This document shows positions 34,265 to 40,316 of a stretch of DNA of 44,919 nucleotides, one piece after another (within the stretch, counting starts at the first letter, position 1; each line of letters starts with the position of its first letter). Below the pieces are notes generated by a model. The model saw nothing but the letters and a program-made list of their open reading frames with translations, did not search any database and was not told the DNA's origin. The position numbers and the translations under genes are program-made. The DNA lies in contig NZ_WNNK01000035.1 in the NCBI RefSeq assembly GCF_009724245.1, forward strand, positions 1 to 44,919. The letters run 5' to 3'. The stretch is from Pseudomonas spelaei. Its GTDB lineage: Bacteria; Pseudomonadota; Gammaproteobacteria; Pseudomonadales; Pseudomonadaceae.

Positions 34265-35218
34265 ATGTTTAAGATTATAATCATCACTGCATGTGGTTCG
34301 TTTTTTTTGTCGACTTGCGCTATTGCTGATTGCGTATACGATACTGGCGGTACGACTCCAACGCTTACATTTACACCGCCCAAAACGTTAGTAATCCCAA
34401 GAAACGCAGCCATTGGAACGAAAGTCTATACATCACCAATAATGATACTAACATCACGTAACTATACATGCGACGGGGTGATAAATACAGGTGTACGTAA
34501 CCTCGTCGGCACACAGCCAGTTGGCAGTAGCTATGTCTATCCGATTGGTAATTCAGGGCTTGCCTTTAAATGGAGTTATACAGGTGCCAGTCAGTCCGAA
34601 TTATATTACCTGGAATCATTTCCTAATTCTGCAAGTTACACTAATAGTTATTTAACCGTGAATGGTAGCTCAAATGGTTTTGAAATAATCAAAGTGGGCC
34701 CTGTCCAGACTGGCGCAGAAATACCCGCGGGTAATATTTTAGAATCTAAAAGGGGCTCGCTAACAGATACAATTTTATCGCTTAGTCAAAAGATTGTGGT
34801 GACCGAGTCAACATGCACGACCCCAAACATTATGGTGTCGATGGGGGATCAGAAAAGCTCGGGCTTTAGCGGGGTGGGTAGCCGTCTAACCCCCAAAGCC
34901 TTCAACATTGCACTAAATGCCTGCCCCGAGGGGATCAAGGGCGTTAAATACCGCCTTGATCCCACCACTGAAATTGTCGATCCGACTTCTTCGGTTATTG
35001 CCTTATCCAAGGATTCCTCGGCCATTGGCGTTGCGGTGCAGATCCTCGACAACATTGATAAACCCTTGCCTCTAGGAACGGACCTTGTCTTTTCTGGCTA
35101 CAAACCTGTGGGTGGTAACTTTATTATTCCGCTGAAGGCTGCGTATTATCAAACGGCCAAGGGCATCAAGGGTGGGACGGCCAATTCGTCGCTGACGTTT
35201 ACAATGACCTATGAATAG
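34265..35218 (+). CDS. Fimbrial adhesin/minor subunit, paralog B
   Basis: Protein of 317 residues with signal peptide (IIITACGSFFLSTCAIA), then CVYDTGGTTPTLTFTPPK at the start of the mature protein. The C-terminal pilin domain (CTTPNIMVSMGDQKSSGF, AFNIALNACPEGI, end SSLTFTMTYE) is about 70-75 percent identical by eye to that of paralog A at 28045-29022. The N-terminal receptor-binding half is much more divergent (about one-third). It probably sits at the fimbrial tip. Its separate AT-rich upstream region suggests independent expression from the pilin operon. Confidence 0.85.
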   Translation: MFKIIIITACGSFFLSTCAIADCVYDTGGTTPTLTFTPPKTLVIPRNAAIGTKVYTSPIMILTSRNYTCDGVINTGVRNLVGTQPVGSSYVYPIGNSGLAFKWSYTGASQSELYYLESFPNSASYTNSYLTVNGSSNGFEIIKVGPVQTGAEIPAGNILESKRGSLTDTILSLSQKIVVTESTCTTPNIMVSMGDQKSSGFSGVGSRLTPKAFNIALNACPEGIKGVKYRLDPTTEIVDPTSSVIALSKDSSAIGVAVQILDNIDKPLPLGTDLVFSGYKPVGGNFIIPLKAAYYQTAKGIKGGTANSSLTFTMTYE

Positions 35219-35428
35219 CCGCTCATGTTGGGGGCTCTGGGAGAGTCGAATCAGCCCTGAAATAGGTTTGTCGTGCCTTTATAAGACAAGCCCTACACTA
35301 GCGTCATAGACAATGAGGACACAGAGAACTGTTTCGTTCTAACCTTTCTTGCGGCGATTGGATGATATCCAAGGCCGGGGTATTTGCAGTCGCTGATTTG
35401 ATCAAATCTCGCTCTGAAGAGGTAATGA

Positions 35429-35637
35429 ATGACTAAAGATGAATTGCGCCGTCAGTTGCAGAGGCAATTTAAAAACCACGTAAAAAGCAATCCTGATGCA
35501 GTTACGTTATACGCCGCTGAGCTTGAGCCGCTCGACAGCCATGGAAGAAAAAGCCAAGCATTCGTGACAAAGTTTTTGCGGAAACTATAGCTAATCTAGA
35601 AAAGGCCAGCATCAATGGTCCTATGGGTAGTCATTGA
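35429..35637 (+). pseudogene. Frameshifted small hypothetical gene
   Basis: From ATG 35429 the frame reads MTKDELRRQLQRQFKNHVKS ... TLYAAELEP. It then leaves a protein-like path and stops at 35590. Changing frame at about 35533 gives RQPWKKKPSIRDKVFAETIA ... NGPMGSH, ending at TGA 35635-35637. Both parts together form a plausible 69-residue protein, so a small indel has probably broken it. Function unknown. It lies in the decayed DNA between the fimbrial cluster and the right direct repeat. Confidence 0.5.
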
Positions 35638-35668
35638 GTCACCGTCTGATACTGGCACACTCAGTACT

Positions 35669-36574
35669 TTACTTTGAAAGACCCTCAACGTGAATGCCCG
35701 CCGCGTTTGCCCATTGCCCTACCACTGTATAAATCCCGTTACCCCTAACAGCGCCGCCAGTGGTGCGATCTCTGATTAAGCGGAACGATGGGCCATGCCC
35801 GGGTCCGCGTTCGTTGTCCCGCTCCAGGTAATCGTAGACCCGGTCGACAGTCACTGGGTGCTGGGGTAAATAGCGCGTCTAGCCGGCCTTCCCTCATACC
35901 TGCAAGTGCTTGATTCCGCGCCGCTCCTGCAGGTCGCGGTCATCAATTTCGCGGCATCCTCACGGCGTAGGCCGTGGTAAAGCAGCACTGCCAAAATCGC
36001 CCGATCCCGCACACCCTTCAACATCCAGCCATCCGGCGCCTGCAGTAATAATTTAGCTTGGTCATCGCCAAGGGCCGGGGCTTGCCCTCGCAGGTCTCAA
36101 CCCTGGGTCGCTTGACTCCATGTTCGGAATTGCCCTCGATACGGCGTTGGTCTCCAGGAGGTGGTCGAACTGGCTGGCCAGCGCACCGGTTTGCGCCGAA
36201 CCGAGCGGAATTCTTCAGCGCCGGTGAGCCCGCCAAATCCGCAGTGGTCAGCCAGGTCATTTTAATAGGCGCGGCAGGTGCGCGGGTTGTCGATATTGGC
36301 GAACCATTCCTCTGCTGGCACGCTGGCGAGCTGCTGGAAATCAGACGGCGGTTAATCGACGTTCATCGGCGCCGCCGTGAATCAGCGCCTAGCTCATGAT
36401 TGTTCGTTCGCCTTGATGTTCGCCTCGGCGGCGGGCCAATTCGCAGAGACTTTCGTGGATCAGCCGCAGGTGATCGGGTTTCGGTACCAGGCGTTGCCAG
36501 CGTTGTTTGGCTTCGTTGAGGTCGATCACCGCGGCTCTTGCGACGGGGCCGTCTTGAGTTTTCTCAACAACCAT
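35669..36574 (-). pseudogene. Decayed tyrosine recombinase (XerC/integrase type)
   Basis: On the minus strand, pieces in changing frames match a tyrosine integrase. In order they are an N-terminal helix (AKQRWQRLVPKPDHLRLIHE), EEWFANIDNPRTC, EEFRSVRRKPVRW, HGVKRPRVET, and then LKGVRDRAILAVLLYHGLRRED with the first catalytic Arg. DLQERRGIKHLQV, a DRVYDYLERD segment and FRLIRDRTTGG follow. The sequence stops after AGIHVEGL, so the HxxR and active-site Tyr are missing. At least four frame changes are needed. It was probably the mobiliser of an older insertion next to the fimbrial genes. Confidence 0.75.
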
Positions 36575-36602
36575 CAGGCGAGCAACACGATTCAGGTGGA
36601 CC

Positions 36603-36818
36603 CAGCCGAGGGCAACTGCTACCCGGTAGTTTTTCCATCATTTTTGTTCGCTCGTGTATTCCCGTGCACCTGCGCCCCTCGCTTGACAATTTCTTTTCAG
36701 CTCCCCGAAGATAGGCCTGTGTCCTGCTGACGTTGTCAGCAACATGCCCAGCAATCATTGATCCTTCAGATTGCGCCGCGTTCAACGCGTGGATCAGCCC
36801 CAAGCTCGCCAAGCACTC
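36603..36818 (+). repeat. Right copy of the direct repeat around the fimbrial cluster
   Basis: Matches 27540-27768 in the same orientation. It carries the promoter and the first part of the intact structured RNA, while the left copy carries a broken one. The 9 kb between the copies is the fimbrial cargo plus integrase remnant. Confidence 0.88.
36683..36712 (+). promoter_or_regulatory. Promoter of structured RNA copy 1
   Basis: TTGACA (36683-36688), 18 bases, then GAAGAT (36707-36712) as a weak -10. The RNA element begins 13 bases later. The distance from -35 to the element (37 bases) is almost the same as in the other two copies (36 bases), which supports a real promoter. Confidence 0.55.
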
Positions 36819-36857
36819 GGCAGCGCGAGCACATCCTCCTCGGAGGATGGAGTGCAT
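36726..36857 (+). ncRNA. Tandem-pseudoknot structured RNA, copy 1
   Basis: P1 GCTGAC/GTCAGC (36726-36731 / 36735-36740), then AACATGCCCA. First pseudoknot: stem GCAAT/ATTGC (36751-36755 / 36770-36774) whose loop GATCC (36760-36764) pairs with GGATC (36791-36795) across the hairpin CGCGTT/AACGCG (36777-36782 / 36784-36789). Second pseudoknot: stem GCTCGC/GCGAGC (36804-36809 / 36825-36830) whose loop GCACTC (36813-36818) pairs with GAGTGC (36850-36855) across the hairpin ATCCTCC/GGAGGAT (36833-36839 / 36842-36848). All helices have base-compensated counterparts in the copies at 38112 and 38724. The family is not one I recognise; a cis-acting 5' element is inferred. Confidence 0.8.
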
Positions 36858-36864
36858 CTTCCTC

Positions 36865-36925
36865 TCCCAACGGATATCACCTTCCGTTAGGGATCAGGTG
36901 TTCTCCGTTGACCCCGTCAAAGGAG
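36865..36925 (+). promoter_or_regulatory. Orphan CACCC-hairpin-GGG type leader without a gene
   Basis: TCCC plus AACGGA (36865-36874) pair with TCCGTT and GGGA (36883-36893). TTCTCC follows at 36901-36906 and a ribosome-site-like GGAG at 36922-36925, then TTCACC as in functional leaders. Where the start codon should stand there is GCCCCTC. The controlled gene has been lost or replaced by the Rpn gene region. Confidence 0.55.
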
Positions 36926-37033
36926 TTCACCGCCCCTCTGTGCCCCTAACCGGTTGAACCGGCCCCTTCACGTCCCCCCTGAACGCCACATTGGCAAAAA
37001 CGTGGCATGTATTAACCTACGAGAGACCTGCTT

Positions 37034-38005
37034 ATGGCCCAACACGATGAAGCCTATAAGTTGATCTTTTCTCATGTCGACATGATCCAAGACCTGTTAC
37101 AAGGTTTTGTATCGGAAGACTGGGTCAAGCATCTCAACTTCGGCACCCTGCAAAAGGTCAATGCTGACTATGTGTCCGACAAGATGCACTCACGCACTGA
37201 TGATATCGTCTGGCGCGTGCAGACGAAGGACAAGGAATGGCGCTATATCTACATCATGCTCGAATTTCAGAGCCGTAATGACCAATGGATGGCCATGCGC
37301 ATGATGACCTACACCGGATTGCTGTATCAGGATCTGATCCGTCAGCGCGAGTTCACCCACGATCATCGTCTTCCCTCGATCTTTCCGATTGTTATTTACA
37401 ATGGAGAAAGTCGATGGACAGCCCCTCAGAGCGTATCTGAGTTGATCGCTGAACCGATGAGTGCATTCAGGGCCTACAGTCCACAGATGCGTTATTTTCT
37501 GTTGGATGAAAAGCGCTGGGTCGAGCAAGGCTTACTCCCCAAGGACAACCTGGTCGCAGACCTCGTCCATCTGGAGAACAGCCAAGAGCTGCATGACATG
37601 CATCAGCTTGTCATCTACCTGAACGAGCGTCTCAAAGATCCAAAATACGACAGCCTTCGACTCGCCTTTTCCAAGTGGATTCGGCGTATAATGAACACCA
37701 AGCTCTTGTCAATCGGAGAACCTATCCCCGATACCCTGACTTTAGAGGAGATCGATACCATGCTAGCCGAACGCGTAGAACAGTGGACCAAAGACTGGAA
37801 ACAGCAAGGTCTTCAAGAAGGCCGTCAAGAAGGTCTTCAAGAGGGCCAAATCAAGCTGTTGACCCGTCAACTTGAACACCGCTTTGGTGCGCTGCAACCT
37901 GCTCATCTGCAACTGCTGCAAGCTGCCAACCCAGCTCAGCTCGAAGCCTGGGGCCAAGCTATTCTGACGGCGCAGAGTTTGGACGAGTTTTTCGCCACGC
38001 ACTGA
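37034..38005 (+). CDS. Rpn family recombination-promoting nuclease / putative transposase
   Basis: Protein of 323 residues with an N-terminal PD-(D/E)XK nuclease domain (DEAYKLIFSHVDMIQDLLQGF at the start, DDIVWRVQTK, then YIYIMLEFQSRND carrying the E-x-Q catalytic pattern). The C-terminal domain contains the repeated QEGRQEGLQEGQ linker and a helical LLTRQLEHRFG tail (DUF4351-like). Rpn proteins promote RecA-independent recombination and are often found in mobile DNA. A strong terminator follows. It sits between an orphan leader and a structured RNA, so it may be a later insertion in this block. Confidence 0.85.
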   Translation: MAQHDEAYKLIFSHVDMIQDLLQGFVSEDWVKHLNFGTLQKVNADYVSDKMHSRTDDIVWRVQTKDKEWRYIYIMLEFQSRNDQWMAMRMMTYTGLLYQDLIRQREFTHDHRLPSIFPIVIYNGESRWTAPQSVSELIAEPMSAFRAYSPQMRYFLLDEKRWVEQGLLPKDNLVADLVHLENSQELHDMHQLVIYLNERLKDPKYDSLRLAFSKWIRRIMNTKLLSIGEPIPDTLTLEEIDTMLAERVEQWTKDWKQQGLQEGRQEGLQEGQIKLLTRQLEHRFGALQPAHLQLLQAANPAQLEAWGQAILTAQSLDEFFATH

Positions 38006-38031
38006 TCGATCTACAACACAACTGCACCTCG

Positions 38032-38063
38032 CCAGCCCCTACTTTAGGGGCTGGTATCATTTT
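38032..38063 (+). terminator. Terminator after the Rpn gene
   Basis: CCAGCCCCT/AGGGGCTGG (38032-38040 / 38046-38054), 5-base loop, followed by TATCATTTT. It separates the Rpn transcript from the promoter of the next RNA element. Confidence 0.88.
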
Positions 38064-38069
38064 GAGACC

Positions 38070-38098
38070 TTGACGGCCTGGTGGCGTCGAGGGACTCT
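38070..38098 (+). promoter_or_regulatory. Promoter of structured RNA copy 2
   Basis: TTGACG (38070-38075), then GACTCT (38093-38098) at 17 bases or ACTCTA at 18. The -10 is poor, but the -35 position relative to the RNA element (36 bases) is the same as for copy 3. Confidence 0.45.
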
Positions 38099-38111
38099 AA
38101 AGCCATGTTCC

Positions 38112-38236
38112 GCTGACGTCGTTAGCGACATGCCCAAGCCGCCAGGATCTGCAAGACGGCGACATTCGTGTTGATCCACCCAAGACCGCTTAGCTTCTGG
38201 TAGCGCGGTCGGTCGGCTACTGCCGATAGAAGCACC
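38112..38236 (+). ncRNA. Tandem-pseudoknot structured RNA, copy 2
   Basis: P1 GCTGAC/GTTAGC (38112-38117 / 38121-38126). First pseudoknot: GCCG/CGGC (38138-38141 / 38157-38160), loop GGATC (38145-38149) with GATCC (38173-38177) across ACA-TTCG-TGT (38162-38171). Second pseudoknot: GACCGC/GCGGTC (38184-38189 / 38205-38210), loop GCTTCT (38193-38198) with AGAAGC (38228-38233) across TCGGC/GCCGA (38213-38217 / 38222-38226). Shared unpaired text is ACATGCCCA and CCCAA. It ends 9 bases before the leader of the gene at 38316, so it is probably part of that gene's 5' untranslated region. Confidence 0.82.
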
Positions 38237-38244
38237 TAATGCAA

Positions 38245-38311
38245 CTCACCTCGCGGGGAATCACTTCCCCGACAGGGCCAGTGCATTCTCCGCACCAACC
38301 TGCAGGAGAAT
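38245..38311 (+). promoter_or_regulatory. CACC-hairpin-GGG leader with loop complementary to the ribosome site
   Basis: CGGGG/CCCCG stem (38254-38258 / 38267-38271) then AGGG. Next comes GTGC/GCAC (38281-38284 / 38292-38295), whose 7-base loop ATTCTCC (38285-38291) is the exact complement of the ribosome site GGAGAAT (38305-38311) before ATG 38316. The gene can be translated only if this loop-to-site pairing is open. Confidence 0.7.
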
Positions 38312-38315
38312 CACC

Positions 38316-38609
38316 ATGTCCAAACTCACATACGGCCTCGGTTTCGCACTTGGCACTGTCACTCGGGAATTGCGGCGTGCGGTGCAAAGAACCAGCGCTG
38401 CGCCTAACGCTGCCCTCCGTTTGGGGCCGCTTCCACCTCCCTGCGTTCCTGATCACCTTGTTCGTGAGATGGATCAGTTGCCAGCAATGGCCCGCAGAGG
38501 GGTCGATTTGAACCTTTGGTACGCAGAAAACACACGAGCGGTCGAAAAGCCCTCGCGTAAACGACGCACAAAGACATCAGCAAACGCAATGGCTCCCGCG
38601 ACTTGCTGA
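38316..38609 (+). CDS. Small hypothetical ICE protein
   Basis: Protein of 97 residues, starting MSKLTYGLGFALGTVTREL, with a Lys/Arg-rich C-terminus (KPSRKRRTKTS). The N-terminus could be a short amphipathic or membrane-associated helix. No family recognised. It is the first gene after structured RNA copy 2 and has a strong GGAGA ribosome site that is masked in the predicted leader fold. A hairpin terminator follows, so it is a single-gene unit: promoter, RNA element, leader, gene, terminator. Confidence 0.65.
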   Translation: MSKLTYGLGFALGTVTRELRRAVQRTSAAPNAALRLGPLPPPCVPDHLVREMDQLPAMARRGVDLNLWYAENTRAVEKPSRKRRTKTSANAMAPATC

Positions 38610-38632
38610 GTCAAAAACTCTCACCTCGGAAC

Positions 38633-38660
38633 AAAGCCTTCCCGTCGGAAGGCTTTCCTC
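38633..38660 (+). terminator. Terminator after the small ICE gene
   Basis: AAAGCCTTCC/GGAAGGCTTT (38633-38642 / 38647-38656), loop CGTC. The right arm ends in TTT followed by CCTC. The T tract is short, but the stem is perfect. Confidence 0.7.
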
Positions 38661-38681
38661 AAAAAATCTCACGAAAGGGGC

Positions 38682-38710
38682 TTGACAATTATCAATCGCA
38701 TTTTCATGAT
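38682..38710 (+). promoter_or_regulatory. Promoter of structured RNA copy 3
   Basis: TTGACA (38682-38687), exactly 17 bases, then CATGAT (38705-38710, four of six matching TATAAT). The RNA element starts 13 bases later. It is the best of the three copies' promoters. Confidence 0.7.
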
Positions 38711-38723
38711 CGACGCATGTATC

Positions 38724-38856
38724 GCTGACGTCGTCAGCAACATGCCCATGTAGTCTGGATCCGCAAGACTACGATGCGGTTTACCGCATTGATCCACTCC
38801 CAAGATCGCCATAGCTTCCGGTAGCGCGATCAGTCGACTGAGTCGATGGAAGCACC
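38724..38856 (+). ncRNA. Tandem-pseudoknot structured RNA, copy 3
   Basis: P1 GCTGAC/GTCAGC (38724-38729 / 38733-38738), AACATGCCCA. First pseudoknot: GTAG/CTAC (38750-38753 / 38769-38772), loop GGATC (38757-38761) with GATCC (38791-38795) across TGCGG-TTTA-CCGCA (38775-38788). Second pseudoknot: GATCGC/GCGATC (38804-38809 / 38826-38831), loop GCTTCC (38814-38819) with GGAAGC (38848-38853) across TCGAC/GTCGA (38834-38838 / 38842-38846). It is followed within 6 bases by the leader of the gene at 38917. Confidence 0.83.
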
Positions 38857-38861
38857 TTCCC

Positions 38862-38916
38862 CACCCTCGACGGGCCTTTCCCGTCAGGGCAGGCCTCTCA
38901 ATTTTTTGGAGGTCTG
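38862..38916 (+). promoter_or_regulatory. CACCC-hairpin-GGG leader masking the ribosome site of 38917
   Basis: CACCC (38862-38866), GACGGG/CCCGTC (38869-38874 / 38880-38885), AGGG. Then CAGGCCTC (38890-38897) pairs over 8 bp, with one G-U, with GAGGTCTG (38909-38916), which contains the ribosome site and abuts ATG 38917. Confidence 0.7.
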
Positions 38917-39168
38917 ATGAAAACCGAACTGGCTCTCTTCCAAGCGTTGATCTCGATTAATGTTTCGGAACAGAAAGCTAACGCTGTTATTGATGCTTTG
39001 GAGACCGACATGCTTTCGCGTTTGGCTACCAAAGCGGCTCTAACCGCTCTTGCAGTAGAGCTGAAAGCTGAAATTTCTCAGCTTGAGGCAAAACTCACCA
39101 TTCGCTTTGGCATCATGCTATCAACTGCTGTCGGCGTAATGATCACTGCGATGATGCTTCTGCATTAA
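38917..39168 (+). CDS. Small coiled-coil membrane protein
   Basis: Protein of 83 residues. Residues 15-62 form a heptad-rich coiled coil (KANAVIDALETDMLSRL ... ELKAEISQLEAKLT), followed by one C-terminal membrane segment (FGIMLSTAVGVMITAMMLL). The layout resembles short DUF1640/CCDC90-like proteins found in phages and ICEs. Function unknown. It is driven by the promoter and RNA of copy 3 and may be co-transcribed with the DUF3577 gene, as no terminator separates them. Confidence 0.7.
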   Translation: MKTELALFQALISINVSEQKANAVIDALETDMLSRLATKAALTALAVELKAEISQLEAKLTIRFGIMLSTAVGVMITAMMLLH

Positions 39169-39188
39169 ACAAACCTTTTAGCTCTACC

Positions 39189-39260
39189 CACCCTCGCGGG
39201 GAATACTTTCCCCCTAGGGCGAAGTGTTTCTCCGCTTTCTGTTATTCCGAAATTGGAGAA
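39189..39260 (+). promoter_or_regulatory. CACCC-hairpin-GGG leader of the DUF3577 gene
   Basis: CACCC (39189-39193), GGGGA/TCCCC (39198-39202 / 39209-39213), AGGG (39216-39219). TTCTCC (39228-39233) is the exact complement of GGAGAA (39255-39260), the ribosome site of ATG 39266. The design matches the leader before 38316. Confidence 0.65.
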
Positions 39261-39265
39261 TCACC

Positions 39266-39769
39266 ATGAGCACTACGCAAACCAACGAAACCAAATTCTT
39301 CGACCTGCATACCACCGGTATCGGTTATCTCAACCGTATCCGTGAAGTGAAACCTCGTGGCAAAGGCAAGCCATTCATGGCCGTCGCCGTTGCTGCACTA
39401 CGCGGATCATCTGATGACGCCGAGTACTCGTACATTGACTGCAACGTGGTCGGCGCCGAAGCTGAAAAGCTGATTCGTCGCAGCCAAGCGGCGGTCGATG
39501 CAGGAAAGAAGGTCCTTGTGAGCTTCCGTATCGGTGATATCTGGACCGATGCTTTTACCTACGAGAAAGGCGAAAAACTAGGCCAGCCTGGAGCAAGTCT
39601 CAAGGGGCGGCTGCTGTTTATCAGCTGGATCAAGGTAGATGGTCAAACGGTCTATCAAGCCCAACCGAAAGACTCTGCCGAACCCCTGCAAGACCAAGAG
39701 GGTAACGCTGAGGATGATTCGGATGTGGCTCAAGCACAACCTGATGCTGAGATGCTTCAGTCTGCATGA
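39266..39769 (+). CDS. DUF3577 / STY4534 family ICE replication-associated protein
   Basis: Protein of 167 residues from ATG 39266 (GGAGAA at 39255-39260); the upstream open frame is leader sequence. It contains FFDLHTTGIGYLNRIREVKP, AVAVAALRGSSDDAEYSYIDCNVVG and VLVSFRIGDIW, matching the DUF3577 family, called STY4534-type ICE replication proteins. The acidic tail (DQEGNAEDDSDVAQ) resembles those of ssDNA-binding accessory proteins. The exact biochemical role is not established. A terminator follows at 39780. Confidence 0.78.
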   Translation: MSTTQTNETKFFDLHTTGIGYLNRIREVKPRGKGKPFMAVAVAALRGSSDDAEYSYIDCNVVGAEAEKLIRRSQAAVDAGKKVLVSFRIGDIWTDAFTYEKGEKLGQPGASLKGRLLFISWIKVDGQTVYQAQPKDSAEPLQDQEGNAEDDSDVAQAQPDAEMLQSA

Positions 39770-39779
39770 TTGAAATCAA

Positions 39780-39806
39780 GGCGCCCCCCCCGGGGTGCCT
39801 TTCTCT
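39780..39806 (+). terminator. Terminator after the DUF3577 gene
   Basis: GGCGCCCC/GGGGTGCC (39780-39787 / 39792-39799, one G-U pair), followed by TTTCTCT. Confidence 0.75.
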
Positions 39807-39814
39807 ACGCTCAA

Positions 39815-39868
39815 CACCCAACGGGAAATCATCTCCCGGACGGGCCAGGTGGTTTCTCGCACCTGGAG
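39815..39868 (+). promoter_or_regulatory. CACCC-hairpin-GGG leader of the gene at 39875
   Basis: CACCC (39815-39819), CGGGA/TCCCG (39822-39826 / 39834-39838), GGG (39842-39844). Then CAGGTG/CACCTG (39846-39851 / 39860-39865) runs up to the ribosome site GGAG (39865-39868). Masking of the site is only partial here. Confidence 0.55.
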
Positions 39869-39874
39869 CTGAAC

Positions 39875-40210
39875 ATGCCAAACACCACCAACCTCGTATC
39901 ATCTGAACTGCTCAAGCTACCTGTCGTTTTAACCCCTCGGGCCTGGCAAGAAGCGGTTCACATTGAAAACCCACACGATGCAGCAGTTGTCAGCGACCGA
40001 CTGGGCGAAGTTGTCCTGCAGGCGTACCGAGAGCTGCATTTGCAACCTAACAACACGCAGATCCATTTTGGCCTCTATCGATTGCTGCCTGACGGCAAGA
40101 ATCCTGATCGAGTCTGGCTGGACCTAAAACTTGACCGCATAGAATCGCCACCCGGTGTGTTCTACCTCTACATCTCACTCAAAGAGGAAACCCATACTTC
40201 TTGTCCCTAA
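39875..40210 (+). CDS. Hypothetical ICE protein
   Basis: Protein of 111 residues from ATG 39875; the longer open frame includes the leader. It has a short helical N-terminus and a beta-rich second half (NNTQIHFGLYRLLPDG, VWLDLKLDRI, GVFYLYISLKEE). No family recognised. A single-gene unit: own structured leader upstream and strong terminator downstream. Confidence 0.65.
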   Translation: MPNTTNLVSSELLKLPVVLTPRAWQEAVHIENPHDAAVVSDRLGEVVLQAYRELHLQPNNTQIHFGLYRLLPDGKNPDRVWLDLKLDRIESPPGVFYLYISLKEETHTSCP

Positions 40211-40237
40211 ACCTTTCTGAACTCACCGCATGACCCC

Positions 40238-40263
40238 AAGCCCGACACTGTCGGGCTTTTTTC
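40238..40263 (+). terminator. Rho-independent terminator
   Basis: AAGCCCGA/TCGGGCTT (40238-40245 / 40251-40258) followed by TTTTTCTTT. Confidence 0.92.
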
Positions 40264-40316
40264 TTTGTTGCGAACGATAACTTCGCAGCCATACCTCAAT
40301 GTAAAGGGACCTGCCC

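Noticed and set aside
37034..38005. Rpn gene as an insertion-sequence transposase
   Set aside because: No terminal inverted repeats or target duplications around it. It is a PD-(D/E)XK Rpn nuclease, not a DDE transposase.
36726..38856. Type III toxin-antitoxin (tandem pseudoknot antitoxin RNA before a toxin gene)
   Set aside because: The tandem pseudoknots recall ToxI, but here the repeat units are much longer, lie in separate loci, are not short direct repeats, and the genes after them are not ToxN-like.
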